In this document: positions 52,087 to 62,632 of the stretch, in pieces
How the letters are laid out: each line of letters starts with the position of its first letter
How positions within the stretch are numbered: the stretch's first letter is position 1
Origin: Eubacterium sp. CAG:180
GTDB lineage: Bacteria; Bacillota; Clostridia; Oscillospirales; Acutalibacteraceae
Reading direction: 5' to 3'
Assembly: GCA_000432435.1 (NCBI GenBank)
Contig: HF993133.1
Coordinates: 91,265-155,264, forward strand
DNA length: 64,000 nt
Program-made: the position numbers and the translations under genes
The notes under the pieces: generated by a model
Seen by the model: the letters and a program-made list of their open reading frames with translations, nothing else
Told to the model about the DNA's origin: nothing
The model's database searches: none

Positions 52087-54189
52087 TTGGATAACAAAAA
52101 GCAAATAAGGCGAAGAATACTTATTTTTACCGTATCCGTCCTGTTTTTATTTTCGCTTTTCGCGGTGGATTTGTTCCGTATTCAAATTGTCAATGCGGCG
52201 GACTATTCGACGCAGCGTGTCGCTCTGTCCGAGACAAAATCCACAATAGCCGCATCGCGCGGTGAAATACTCGACTGCAACGGAACGCCGCTTGTCACAA
52301 ACGAGCAGATAAATTCCGTCGTGCTGAACGCGTCCTATTTCCCGTCCACAAAGGAGCAGGACAAGCGAAACGAAATAATCCTGTCACTTATAAACCTGCT
52401 TGAGAGCGAGGGCACAGCTTGGAACGACAATCTGCCGCTCGTGTTAAATTCGGACGGTTCTGTTTCTTTTAAGGAAAATGCCGACAAGGACATAACATAT
52501 TTAAAATCCAAGGACGTTCTGTATCTTAATTCATACGCCACGGCGCAAAACTGCTTCGACGAGCTTGTGGAAAAGTTTTCTCTCGGTGACTACTCGGCGG
52601 CAGACGCACTCAAAATCGCGTCCGTCTGTTATTCTTTAAAGAAAATTTCGTTTTCGGCGGCAAATCCGTTCACGGTGGCCGACTCCGTCTCACCGACGCT
52701 CGCCGCCAAAATCAAAGAAAACAGCAGCTTTTACAGGGGTGTTGATATAAACGTGACTACCGCGCGCCACTACACCGACGGCACGATAGCACCGCATATA
52801 ATAGGAATCACCGGCAAGCTCAATGAGAGCGAATACAAGGACAGAACGGACGCTTACAAGGCGGAGAGCGCGGATCAGAATTTGACCACGGAGCAAAAGA
52901 CCACACTCAGCCTGCGCGCATATGCCATGGATGACACCATAGGCAAATTCGGCCTTGAAAGCGCCATGGAGGATTACCTTCGCGGAACAAACGGCATAAT
53001 GACAACAACCACGGCGTCCGACGGCACAAAAACAAGCGAAATCACCCGCGAGCCCGTTGACGGCGACACGGTAATACTCACGCTTGACTCCGTGCTTCAA
53101 AAAAAGGTTCAGGATTCGCTTGCGGCATTTGTCGAAAGGTACCGCGACAAGGACGCAATTCCGGCGGTCGGTTCGGCCGTGGTAATGGATGTAAACACCG
53201 GTGCCGTGCTCGCCTGCGCGACATATCCGAGCTATGACCTGAACACATACTATCAAAATTACGAGGCTCTCTCAAAGGATAAAAGCTCTCCGCTTTGGAA
53301 CAGAGCTCTTATGAGTACCTATGAGCCCGGTTCCACAATGAAGCCGGCAATAGCGGCAGCGGGGCTCGAGGAGGGCGTTATAACCGAAACGTCAAAATTT
53401 TATTGCAGCCACATTTACCGTCAGTTTACCGACACGACCTTCAAATGTCTCGGCTCGCACGGTTGGATAGACGTTAAAAACGCTCTTAACCAATCCTGCA
53501 ACATCTATTTCTACGAAACGGGCAGGCTTTTGGGCATAAACCGTATGAACGATTACTGCACAAGATTCGGACTCGGCCAAAAGACGGGCGTTGAAATAAA
53601 CGAATCCTCGGGCGTACTTGCCGGTATTGCTTACAGAGAGGCTCACGGCGGCACATGGTACCCGGGCGACACCGTTCAGGCTGCAATAGGTCAGTCGGAC
53701 AACCTCTTTACGCCCATACAGCTTTGCAGCTATGTTTCGACCATTGCAAACGGCGGAACGAGATACCGCGCGCACTTTGTAAAAAGCGTGAAATCAAGCG
53801 ACTATTCCGAAACTCTGCTCTCAAACGACGGCGTTGTTTTAAACGAAACCGGTGTTTCTCAAAACAGCATACGCATAGTCAAAGAGGGTATGGGAATGCT
53901 CGGTGCAAGGCTTCCGGCATTTAAAAGTCTCCCCGTAAAGGTGGCGGCGAAAACCGGTACCGCAGAGAGCAAGGCAAAGGTGAGCGGCAAAATAGTTACC
54001 GGTCTTAACGGCTTTATGATATCCTTTGCGCCTGCCGACGACCCTCAGATAGCGGTCTGCGTGGCAATCGAAAACCTCAACAGCGGTTCCGCCACAGCTT
54101 CGCTCGTCGCAGAAATATACAAGGCTTACTTTGAGACCGACGGCGGCAGCGTCAATACCGCGCAAGGCTACGGCTCGCTGCTCGGCTGA
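52087..54189 (+). CDS. Class B penicillin-binding protein (transpeptidase, MrdA/SpoVD-like)
   Basis: A 700-residue peptidoglycan transpeptidase. The TTG at 52087 is the start, with AAAGGAG eight bases upstream; a longer frame would run into mreD. One N-terminal membrane anchor (about 11-30) is followed by the PBP dimer domain (ASRGEILDCNGTPL). The transpeptidase domain carries all active-site motifs: S416-T-M-K, S470-C-N and K622-T-G-T. There is no PASTA domain. In the mre operon it is the expected elongation PBP, although the sequence alone does not separate it from FtsI/SpoVD types. No rodA follows. Confidence 0.92.
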   Translation: MDNKKQIRRRILIFTVSVLFLFSLFAVDLFRIQIVNAADYSTQRVALSETKSTIAASRGEILDCNGTPLVTNEQINSVVLNASYFPSTKEQDKRNEIILSLINLLESEGTAWNDNLPLVLNSDGSVSFKENADKDITYLKSKDVLYLNSYATAQNCFDELVEKFSLGDYSAADALKIASVCYSLKKISFSAANPFTVADSVSPTLAAKIKENSSFYRGVDINVTTARHYTDGTIAPHIIGITGKLNESEYKDRTDAYKAESADQNLTTEQKTTLSLRAYAMDDTIGKFGLESAMEDYLRGTNGIMTTTTASDGTKTSEITREPVDGDTVILTLDSVLQKKVQDSLAAFVERYRDKDAIPAVGSAVVMDVNTGAVLACATYPSYDLNTYYQNYEALSKDKSSPLWNRALMSTYEPGSTMKPAIAAAGLEEGVITETSKFYCSHIYRQFTDTTFKCLGSHGWIDVKNALNQSCNIYFYETGRLLGINRMNDYCTRFGLGQKTGVEINESSGVLAGIAYREAHGGTWYPGDTVQAAIGQSDNLFTPIQLCSYVSTIANGGTRYRAHFVKSVKSSDYSETLLSNDGVVLNETGVSQNSIRIVKEGMGMLGARLPAFKSLPVKVAAKTGTAESKAKVSGKIVTGLNGFMISFAPADDPQIAVCVAIENLNSGSATASLVAEIYKAYFETDGGSVNTAQGYGSLLG

Positions 54190-54206
54190 AGAAAGGGGTA
54201 TTTCCG

Positions 54207-54926
54207 ATGGCTGAAAAGTATATAGTGTGCTCCGGTAAGGGCGGCTCCGGGAAATCGACGGTAACCGTAGGCTTGGCGGCCGCACTCGCCTCTGCGGGCA
54301 AAAGGGTGCTGTGCGCGGACGCCGACACCTCCGTCCGAAGTCTCGACCTGCTCCTCGAAACGGGCGAGGACATACTTTTTAATTGGTATGACGCCGCCAG
54401 GGGCAACTGCAAAAAAAAAGACGCCGTTTACGATACATTATATAATGGCGTTTCGCTTTTGCCGGCCCCCAAAAGCACGGAAGAGCTTACATACGACGAA
54501 TTTTATGAGCTTATACTCTCTTTTGAAAGCAGCTATGATTATATACTGTTTGACGCCGAGAATTGCGGCACAGCCTTTGATTTCGCAGCAAAAATCTGCG
54601 ACAAGGCGATAATCGTGACGACGCCCGACGCCGTATCTCTGCGAAGCGCCTTTGACAAGGCCGAAAAAATAAGACCTCTTTCCGACGAGGCGCGGCTTAT
54701 AGTGAATAAGGTGATACGCTCCGAAATGGAGGAGGGCAGGCAGACAAAGCTCAACGACTGCGTGGATATTTCCTCCGTAAAGCTACTCGGAGTTGTCCCG
54801 TATGATTCGTCCGCGATGAATTTGAGCGATGGCGGCAGGCTTTCCGGCTTTATAGGGAGTGCTTTTTCTCGAATCGCCGAGCGTCTTCTCGGCAAAAATG
54901 TGCCGTTTTCGCCGAAATATTTTTAA
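54207..54926 (+). CDS. MinD-like ATPase lacking the membrane-targeting tail
   Basis: A 239-residue ParA/MinD P-loop ATPase. The deviant Walker A is CSGKGGSGKST, with the signature lysine but Ser where MinD has Val and Ser-Thr for Thr-Thr. The next motif, ADADTSVRSLDLLLE, matches MinD's DxDxGLRNLDL pattern, so MinD ancestry is likely. MinD proteins usually continue after a RIARRLLGxxVP helix into an amphipathic KKGFxxxLF-type membrane anchor. Here the chain ends AFSRIAERLLGKNVPFSPKYF and stops. MinC and MinE genes are absent from the operon. It may be a cytosolic relic or have a new role. Confidence 0.85.
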   Translation: MAEKYIVCSGKGGSGKSTVTVGLAAALASAGKRVLCADADTSVRSLDLLLETGEDILFNWYDAARGNCKKKDAVYDTLYNGVSLLPAPKSTEELTYDEFYELILSFESSYDYILFDAENCGTAFDFAAKICDKAIIVTTPDAVSLRSAFDKAEKIRPLSDEARLIVNKVIRSEMEEGRQTKLNDCVDISSVKLLGVVPYDSSAMNLSDGGRLSGFIGSAFSRIAERLLGKNVPFSPKYF

Positions 54927-54993
54927 TTTAGGGTATTTTGGGGTGCTGTACCGGATGTAATCCACACTATTTTTGTGCAAAATGAAAAAAATC

Positions 54994-55022
54994 TTGAAAA
55001 GTTGACTTTTTTTTGTTATTAT
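54994..55022 (+). promoter_or_regulatory. Promoter of mgsA
   Basis: TTGAAA (54994-54999) and TATTAT (55017-55022) with 17-base spacing, about 64 bases upstream of the mgsA ATG. Confidence 0.65.
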
Positions 55023-55085
55023 ATCTATCGGAGAATATTTTAAGTTGTATAAAACATAAACGAATAAAAGATCGGAGGAACTTTT

Positions 55086-55487
55086 ATGAATATAGCTTTG
55101 ATGGCTCACGATGAAAAAAAGGAACTTATGGTTCAGTTTTGCATAGCATATTGCGGAATTTTGTCTAAGCATAATCTTTGCGCAACCGGCACTACGGGAA
55201 AACTTGTTTCCGAAGCTACCGGTCTTAAAATACAGCAGTTTTTAAGCGGCTCGCAGGGCGGCGACCAGCAGATAGGCGCGCGTATAGCCTGCAACGAGAT
55301 AGACCTTCTCTTGATGTTCCGAGATCCGCTCAATCCGAAGCCGCATGAGCCTAAGGAGAATAACCTTTTAAGGCTTTGCGACGTACACAATATTCCGGTT
55401 GCAACAAATATTGCAACGGCAGAGGCGCTTATACACAGCCTTGAAAGAGGCGATCTTGACTGGCGTGATATTGTAAATCCGAAATAA
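55086..55487 (+). CDS. mgsA: Methylglyoxal synthase
   Basis: A 133-residue enzyme converting dihydroxyacetone phosphate to methylglyoxal and phosphate, an overflow valve for glycolysis. Phosphate-binding ATGTTGKL (33-40), the catalytic aspartate in SGSQGGDQQIGARI (D60), LMFRDPLNPKPHEPK with D80 and H87, and VATNIATAEAL are all present. GGAGG precedes the ATG. It follows the minD-like gene, as in many Clostridia, but has its own promoter. Confidence 0.96.
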   Translation: MNIALMAHDEKKELMVQFCIAYCGILSKHNLCATGTTGKLVSEATGLKIQQFLSGSQGGDQQIGARIACNEIDLLLMFRDPLNPKPHEPKENNLLRLCDVHNIPVATNIATAEALIHSLERGDLDWRDIVNPK

Positions 55488-55500
55488 GCAGTATTTTTTC

Positions 55501-55522
55501 GCCCCCTCCGAACAGAGGGGGC
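55501..55522 (+). other. GC-rich hairpin after mgsA
   Basis: Perfect 8-base stem GCCCCCTC / GAGGGGGC with a 6-base loop, 14 bases after the mgsA stop. No T-run follows on the plus strand (ATTATAG), so termination would be inefficient. Confidence 0.6.
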
Positions 55523-55533
55523 ATTATAGTGTT

Positions 55534-55548
55534 ACGCACCCTGTGCGT
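55534..55548 (+). other. Small hairpin before hisS
   Basis: ACGCAC-CCT-GTGCGT, a perfect 6-base stem with a 3-base loop, 12 bases after the previous hairpin and just before an extended -10 element. Confidence 0.5.
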
Positions 55549-55551
55549 CAC

Positions 55552-55560
55552 TGATATAAT
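55552..55560 (+). promoter_or_regulatory. Candidate extended -10 promoter of hisS-aspS
   Basis: TGATATAAT is a perfect extended -10 element 24 bases before the hisS ATG. The -35 region (TTACGC) is poor. It would give a very short leader, just long enough for the AAAGGA ribosome binding site. Confidence 0.4.
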
Positions 55561-55583
55561 CCCCAACCGAAAGGATATTTGAG

Positions 55584-56917
55584 ATGTCACTTATAACAAG
55601 CTCCATAAAGGGTACTCTCGATTTGCTGCCCAAGGACAGCTATAAAACCCAGTATATTGAAGCGGCAATGCGCGAGATAGCCGAAAACTACGGCTTTTAC
55701 GAAATGCGCACACCGGTTTTTGAGCATACCGAGCTTTTTGAGCGCGGCGTGGGCGACACCACAGACGTAGTTCAAAAAGAGATGTACACCTTTTCCGATA
55801 AAGGCGGACGTTCGATAACGCTCCGTCCCGAGGGCACGGCAGGCGCGGTAAGAGCATTCCTCGAAAACGGGCTTTTCAACGAGCCGATGCCGCAAAAAAT
55901 CTACTACCTCATCTCGTGCTACCGCTATGAAAAACCGCAGGCAGGCAGGCTCCGCGAATTCCACCAGTTCGGCGTGGAATGCTTCGGCGCAGGCGCTCCC
56001 TCGCAGGACGCGGAAATTATAGCGCTCGCAAACGAGGTGTTCAACTACCTCGGCGTATCAAATCTTTCACTCGAAATAAATTCCATCGGCTGCAAGAAAT
56101 GTCGTGCGGAGTATCACAAGGCATTGAAGGAATATTTTGCATCCCATATTGACGAGCTTTGCGACACGTGCCGCGGCAGACTCGAAAAAAATCCGATGAG
56201 AATACTTGATTGCAAAAGTCCCATATGCTCCGAAATCGCAAAGGGCGCGCCCGTCATAACAGATTATCTCTGCGACGATTGCCGCGAGCACTTTGACTCG
56301 GTAAAAAAATATCTCGACGCCATGAATATAGCCTATACGGTAAATCCGCGCATCGTCCGCGGACTTGACTACTACACACGCACCGTGTTTGAGTTTGTCT
56401 CAAACGAAATAGGCGCGCAGGGCACCGTATGCGGCGGAGGAAGATATGACGGCTTAATAGAGGAGGTCGGCGGAAATCCGCTTCCGGCGTGCGGCTTCGG
56501 TATGGGCATAGAGAGGCTGCTCCTTTTGATGGAGGCGCAAAAAACTCCGTTCCCCGAGCGCAAAAAGTGCGATATATTTATAGTATCCATGGGCGACGAA
56601 GCAAATATCAAGGCTGCCGAGCTTGCAACCGACCTTCGCAACGAGGGGCTTTCCGCTCAGTTTGACACAGTCGGCAGGGGCTTTAAAGCGCAGATGAAAT
56701 ACGCAAACAAAATCGGTGCTCTCTACACCGTGGTTCTCGGCGAAAACGAGCTGTCCTCGGGAAATGTCAAGCTTAAAAATATGGCTGACGGCACAGAGGA
56801 GGAGACCACGCTCAAGGACTTCACCGATAACTTCCAGTCGATAGTTATTCGCCAGGCAATGGCGGGCTTCGACACCGAAGGCATTGATATTAAAGATATT
56901 TTAGGGGGAAACGCATA

Positions 56918-56918
<1 letters not shown>
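55584..56918 (+). CDS. hisS: Histidyl-tRNA synthetase
   Basis: A 444-residue class II synthetase. Motif 2 is ITLRPEGTAGAVRAF; the histidine-specific segment RGLDYYTRTVFEF and GGGRYDGLIEEVGG follow, with motif 3 near GFGMGIERLLLL and a C-terminal anticodon-binding domain (from about 340). AAAGGA precedes the ATG. Its stop overlaps the aspS start (TAATG). I see no T-box in the 96-base gap upstream. Confidence 0.97.
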
Positions 56919-58705
<1,787 letters not shown>

Positions 58706-58718
58706 AAAGCAAAAAATT

Positions 58719-58754
58719 ACCCGACTCACATTCGGCTGTGTGAGTCGGGTTTTT
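58719..58754. terminator. Bidirectional terminator between aspS and glgA
   Basis: Perfect 12-base stem ACCCGACTCACA / TGTGAGTCGGGT with an 8-base loop. T-runs flank it on both strands (TTTTATTTT on plus, AATTTTTT on minus), serving the convergent aspS and glgA transcripts. Confidence 0.92.
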
Positions 58755-58766
58755 ATTTTATACGGA

Positions 58767-60191
58767 TTACTCCTTGAGCAAATCCTTGTAAAGTCTTATG
58801 TATTCGTTAGCGGACTTGCCCCAGCTGTTGTCGCACTCCATGGCGCGCTTTACGAGTATGCTCCAGCCCTCACGGTTCTGATAGCCCTCAATCGCACGGC
58901 GTATTGTGTAGAGCATATCGTGAGCGTTGTAGCTCGCAAACGTGAAGCCGTTGCCCTCACCGTCGCCGCTGTCCTTTATCGTATCGCGCAGACCGCCCGT
59001 CTCACGGACTATCGGCACAGAGCCGTAGCGCAGAGCTATCATCTGCGAAAGTCCGCACGGCTCGCTCTTTGACGGCATAAGGAACATATCGGTGCCTGCA
59101 TAAATCTTCTTTGAAAGCGACGGAACAAATCCGAGCTTCAGGGCGAATTTATCGGGATATTTCGCCGCCATATCCTTAAAGAACTGTTCATACTGCCACT
59201 CGCCCGAGCCGAGAACGACCATCTGCACATCGGTACCGCCCAAGAACTCGTCAAGAACGGCTCTTACAAGGTCAAGTCCCTTGTGCGAAACAAGCCTTGA
59301 TACCATACCGATAAGCGGTACGTCCGCTCTCTGCGGCAAATTCATAAGCTCCTGAAGAGCCCTCTTGTTGTCCGCCTTTTTGCGGAAATCGTTCGCCGAA
59401 TAATTTACAAAGATGTCCTTATCGGTTTCGGGATTATAAAGCTCGGTGTCTATACCGTTGAGTATGCCCGAGAGCTTCCACGAACGCTCGTTGAGAATTG
59501 TGTCAAGTCCGTAGGAATACCACGGGTCCAAAATCTCACTCGCATAAGAGGGACTTACGGTAGTTACCCTGTTTGCGGTCTCTATGGCACCCTTCATAAA
59601 GTTTACGTCGCCGTCGTACTCAACAAGCGACGTTGCGCTCTGCGGTATGCCGAGAACCTCGTTTATAAGCTCTTTGCCGTATGTGCCCTGGTACTGGATG
59701 TTGTGTATTGTAAACACGGTCTTGATGTTTTCATAGCCGGGGCTGCTTGCATACATTGAGCTGTAATAGAGCGGCGTAAGAGCCGTCTGCCAATCGTTGC
59801 AGTGAATTATATCGGGCTTAAAATCGATATACGGTATCATCTCAAGCACCGCGCGCGAGAAGAATGCAAATCTCTCGGCATCATCATAATAGCCGTAAAT
59901 TCCGTCGCGCTTAAAATAATACTGATTATCCAAAAGATAATAGATAACGCCCTTGTACTTAGCCTCAAAAATTCCGCAATACTGCCTGCGCCATGCCACG
60001 GGCACGGATATGCTCGTGATAAACGTCATGGTATCTTTAAGCTCCTGCTTAATGCCGTCATAGAGCGGCATAACAACGCGGCACCCTATAAGACGTTTCC
60101 TGAGAGCCTGCGGCAGACTGCCTGCCACATCGCCGAGGCCGCCCGAAGCCATAAACGGGAGTGCCTCGCTCGCTACATATAATACTTTCAT
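58767..60191 (-). CDS. glgA: Glycogen synthase (GT5)
   Basis: A 474-residue GT-B glycosyltransferase that extends alpha-1,4 chains from ADP-glucose. The N-terminal loop reads FMASGGLGDVAGSLP: the usual KTGGL lysine is replaced by alanine. Other family segments are normal: FKPDIIHCNDWQTAL, VFTIHNIQYQGTYG, TTVSPSYASEI, GMVSRLVSHKGLDL and the acidic active-site part MPSKSEPCGLSQMIALRYG. It is the last gene of glgB-C-D-A and ends at a shared terminator. Confidence 0.95.
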   Translation of the reverse strand: MKVLYVASEALPFMASGGLGDVAGSLPQALRKRLIGCRVVMPLYDGIKQELKDTMTFITSISVPVAWRRQYCGIFEAKYKGVIYYLLDNQYYFKRDGIYGYYDDAERFAFFSRAVLEMIPYIDFKPDIIHCNDWQTALTPLYYSSMYASSPGYENIKTVFTIHNIQYQGTYGKELINEVLGIPQSATSLVEYDGDVNFMKGAIETANRVTTVSPSYASEILDPWYSYGLDTILNERSWKLSGILNGIDTELYNPETDKDIFVNYSANDFRKKADNKRALQELMNLPQRADVPLIGMVSRLVSHKGLDLVRAVLDEFLGGTDVQMVVLGSGEWQYEQFFKDMAAKYPDKFALKLGFVPSLSKKIYAGTDMFLMPSKSEPCGLSQMIALRYGSVPIVRETGGLRDTIKDSGDGEGNGFTFASYNAHDMLYTIRRAIEGYQNREGWSILVKRAMECDNSWGKSANEYIRLYKDLLKE

Positions 60192-60242
60192 TTAAAATCG
60201 CCTCAATCAAAAATTTATAAACGGTAAACTCTGTTCGCCGCG

Positions 60243-61361
60243 TTAAATAACTATGCCCTTGCCGACATAAACCGGATAATCCTCCGCGCCGGAGAGGTTT
60301 TTATTAGGCGTTATCGCAACGCTCTTGTCGGTAACGGTGTAGTTGAGAGAAGAGCCGGAGGCCACAAAGCTGCCCTGACAGAGAATCGAATTTTTGACCA
60401 CCGCGCCCTTTTCCACTCTTACGCCGCGGAAAAGTATGGAGTTTTCAACCTCACCGTCTATTATACAGCCGTTTGCGACGAGCGAATTTTTAACGCTTGA
60501 GCCGAGACCGTAAATAGCCGGCATATCATCGCGAACCTTTGTGTATATGGGGCGTTCCCTGTTAAACAACTGCTTGCAGTTGTCGGGGTCGAGAAGCTGC
60601 ATATTCGCGTCAAAATAGCTCTGCATGGAGTCAACGGTAAGTGAGAAGCCCTTTGCCTCAAAGCCGTAAATGCGAAGCTTTTCGACATTGCTTTGTATGA
60701 TGTCGCGCTCAAACGACTCGTGATTCATACTTACGGCATCGTTTACAAGCCTTTGAAGAAGAGATTTCTTCATAAGTATTATGTTCATCGAATAATCAAC
60801 TATGGTATCGCTTGCCGGGGACATTGCAACCATTCTCACTCTGCTGTCGTCATCAAAGGAAAACGCCATATTGTTTTGCAGACGCGGACATTTACCGTGC
60901 TTATAAACAATCGTTATATCTGCCGCCTTGTCGGTATGGTAATCCATAAGCTCGTCAATGTCGATGTTTACTATATTATTGCAATCGGCAAAAAGTATGT
61001 ACTCCTCGGTGGAGCGTGCTATAAAGCCCATATTCGCCTTGAGAGCCTCGACTCTGCCGCTGTAAAAGCTCTTGTTGCCCGCAGAGGCGAACGGCGGAAG
61101 AATAAACATCCCCTCGGTCTTGCGGGAGAGGTCCCACGGCTTGCCTGTTCCGAGATGGTCCATAAGCGACTGATAGTTGCTCTTTGTGATAACTCCGACC
61201 TTTTCTATGCCGCTGTTTACCATATTGGAAAGCGGAAAGTCGATAAGGCGGTATCTGCCTGCAAACGGCACGCTGCCCATGGTGCGAAGCCCCGTCATCT
61301 CGCTGAGACACTCGTCATATATGTTTGAATAAATGATTCCGACTATGTTATTTCCGGTCAT
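60243..61361 (-). CDS. glgD: GlgD, non-catalytic glucose-1-phosphate adenylyltransferase subunit
   Basis: A 372-residue paralogue of GlgC. The nucleotide-binding GGQGxRL loop is lost (IIYSNIYDECLSEMTGLR), and the metal/product site SGDHIYKMDY is replaced by FADCNNIVNIDI, so it should be catalytically inert. A C-terminal left-handed beta-helix (NSILFRGVRVEKGAVVKNS) is kept. In Firmicutes GlgD forms a heterotetramer with GlgC and raises its activity. Two bases separate it from glgC. Confidence 0.93.
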   Translation of the reverse strand: MTGNNIVGIIYSNIYDECLSEMTGLRTMGSVPFAGRYRLIDFPLSNMVNSGIEKVGVITKSNYQSLMDHLGTGKPWDLSRKTEGMFILPPFASAGNKSFYSGRVEALKANMGFIARSTEEYILFADCNNIVNIDIDELMDYHTDKAADITIVYKHGKCPRLQNNMAFSFDDDSRVRMVAMSPASDTIVDYSMNIILMKKSLLQRLVNDAVSMNHESFERDIIQSNVEKLRIYGFEAKGFSLTVDSMQSYFDANMQLLDPDNCKQLFNRERPIYTKVRDDMPAIYGLGSSVKNSLVANGCIIDGEVENSILFRGVRVEKGAVVKNSILCQGSFVASGSSLNYTVTDKSVAITPNKNLSGAEDYPVYVGKGIVI

Positions 61362-61363
61362 TT

Positions 61364-62575
61364 TTAAGCCCCCTTTACGTCTTCGTCAACCATTGCCTTG
61401 GGTGCCACAACTCCGTTTTTGCCTACGGTAACACCGCTTCCGACTACGGCTACGCCCCAGTCGTCAAGATTTTCAACATCCTCGGGTCTCGCTCCGACAA
61501 CGGCATTCTCTTCAATGACCGCGTTTTCGGCAACTATTGCATACTGTACCACAGCACCCTCTTTTATGACCGTTCCGGGCATCACTATGGAATCTCTTAC
61601 CACGGCACCGCGCTCAACGGTGACATTTGAGAACAAAATCGAGAAATCAAGCTCACCGTAAACCTGCGAGCCCTCGGCAACCATTGAATTCTGTACCGTA
61701 GCCTCGGGTGAAACATAGTGCGGAGGCGCTTCGGGAGTTTTTGAATAGATTTTCCAGGTGGGGTCCGAAAGGTCAAGGTCAACCTTGGGATTTAAAAGGT
61801 CAAGGTTTGCTTCCCAAAGGGAATCGATTGTTCCGACGTCTTTCCAGTAGCCGTCAAAGAGGTAAGCATAGAGCTTTTCGCCGGCGGCGTGCATTGCCGG
61901 TATTACGTCGTGACCGAAGTCGTTTGACGACTCCGGATTATTCTCGTCGTCTATAAGGTACTTGCGAAGCTTTGACCACGTGAATATGTAAACGCCCATG
62001 GAAGCCTTGTTGCTTCTGGGATTTTTCGGCTTTTCCTCAAACTCCTTTATGGCGTTGTCCTCATCGGTAATCATAAGGCCGAAGCGCGGAGCCTCCTCCC
62101 ACGGAACCTCAAGCATTGCAATGGTGCAGGCCGCTCCCTTTTCCTTATGATAGTCGAGCATCTTTGAGTAATCCATCTTGTAAATATGGTCGCCCGAGAG
62201 AACCGCCACATATTCGGGATTATATCTGTCGATAAAGTTTATGTTTTGATAAATAGCGTTTGCGGTGCCCTTGTACCACTCCGAGCCCTTTATCTGCTGA
62301 TAAGGCGAGAGAATATGAACTCCGCCCTGTGCACGATCGAGATCCCACGGCTGACCGTTGCCGATATAGTCGTTAAGCTCAAGCGGCTGGTACTGGGTCA
62401 GAACGCCGACGGTCGAAATGCCGGAATTCACACAGTTTGAAAGCGGAAAGTCGATAATTCTGTACTTACCGCCGTAGGGAACTGCGGGCTTTGCAATCTT
62501 CTTGGTCAAAATTCCGAGTCTTGAACCCTGACCTCCTGCCAGCAGCATCGCAATACATTCCATTTTGCGTGCCAT
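61364..62575 (-). CDS. glgC: Glucose-1-phosphate adenylyltransferase
   Basis: A 403-residue ADP-glucose pyrophosphorylase, the committed step of glycogen synthesis. The catalytic loop LLAGGQGSRLGILTKKIAKP, the substrate site VLSGDHIYKMDYSKM and FEEKPKNPRSNKASMGVYI are intact. The C-terminal beta-helix domain (about 290-400) carries hexapeptide-like repeats (GAVVRDSIVMPGTVIKEG). AAGGAGG precedes the ATG. Partner of GlgD encoded next. Confidence 0.96.
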   Translation of the reverse strand: MARKMECIAMLLAGGQGSRLGILTKKIAKPAVPYGGKYRIIDFPLSNCVNSGISTVGVLTQYQPLELNDYIGNGQPWDLDRAQGGVHILSPYQQIKGSEWYKGTANAIYQNINFIDRYNPEYVAVLSGDHIYKMDYSKMLDYHKEKGAACTIAMLEVPWEEAPRFGLMITDEDNAIKEFEEKPKNPRSNKASMGVYIFTWSKLRKYLIDDENNPESSNDFGHDVIPAMHAAGEKLYAYLFDGYWKDVGTIDSLWEANLDLLNPKVDLDLSDPTWKIYSKTPEAPPHYVSPEATVQNSMVAEGSQVYGELDFSILFSNVTVERGAVVRDSIVMPGTVIKEGAVVQYAIVAENAVIEENAVVGARPEDVENLDDWGVAVVGSGVTVGKNGVVAPKAMVDEDVKGA

Positions 62576-62632
62576 AGATTTATCCTCCTTTTAAAGGCCT
62601 TAGCCTCTGCCTTGCACCGAACCGGTACAAGA

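Noticed and set aside
55488..55583. T-box leader before hisS (and before leuS or argS)
   Set aside because: Gaps are too short and no T-box sequence (TGGNACCGCG-like) or antiterminator pair is visible.
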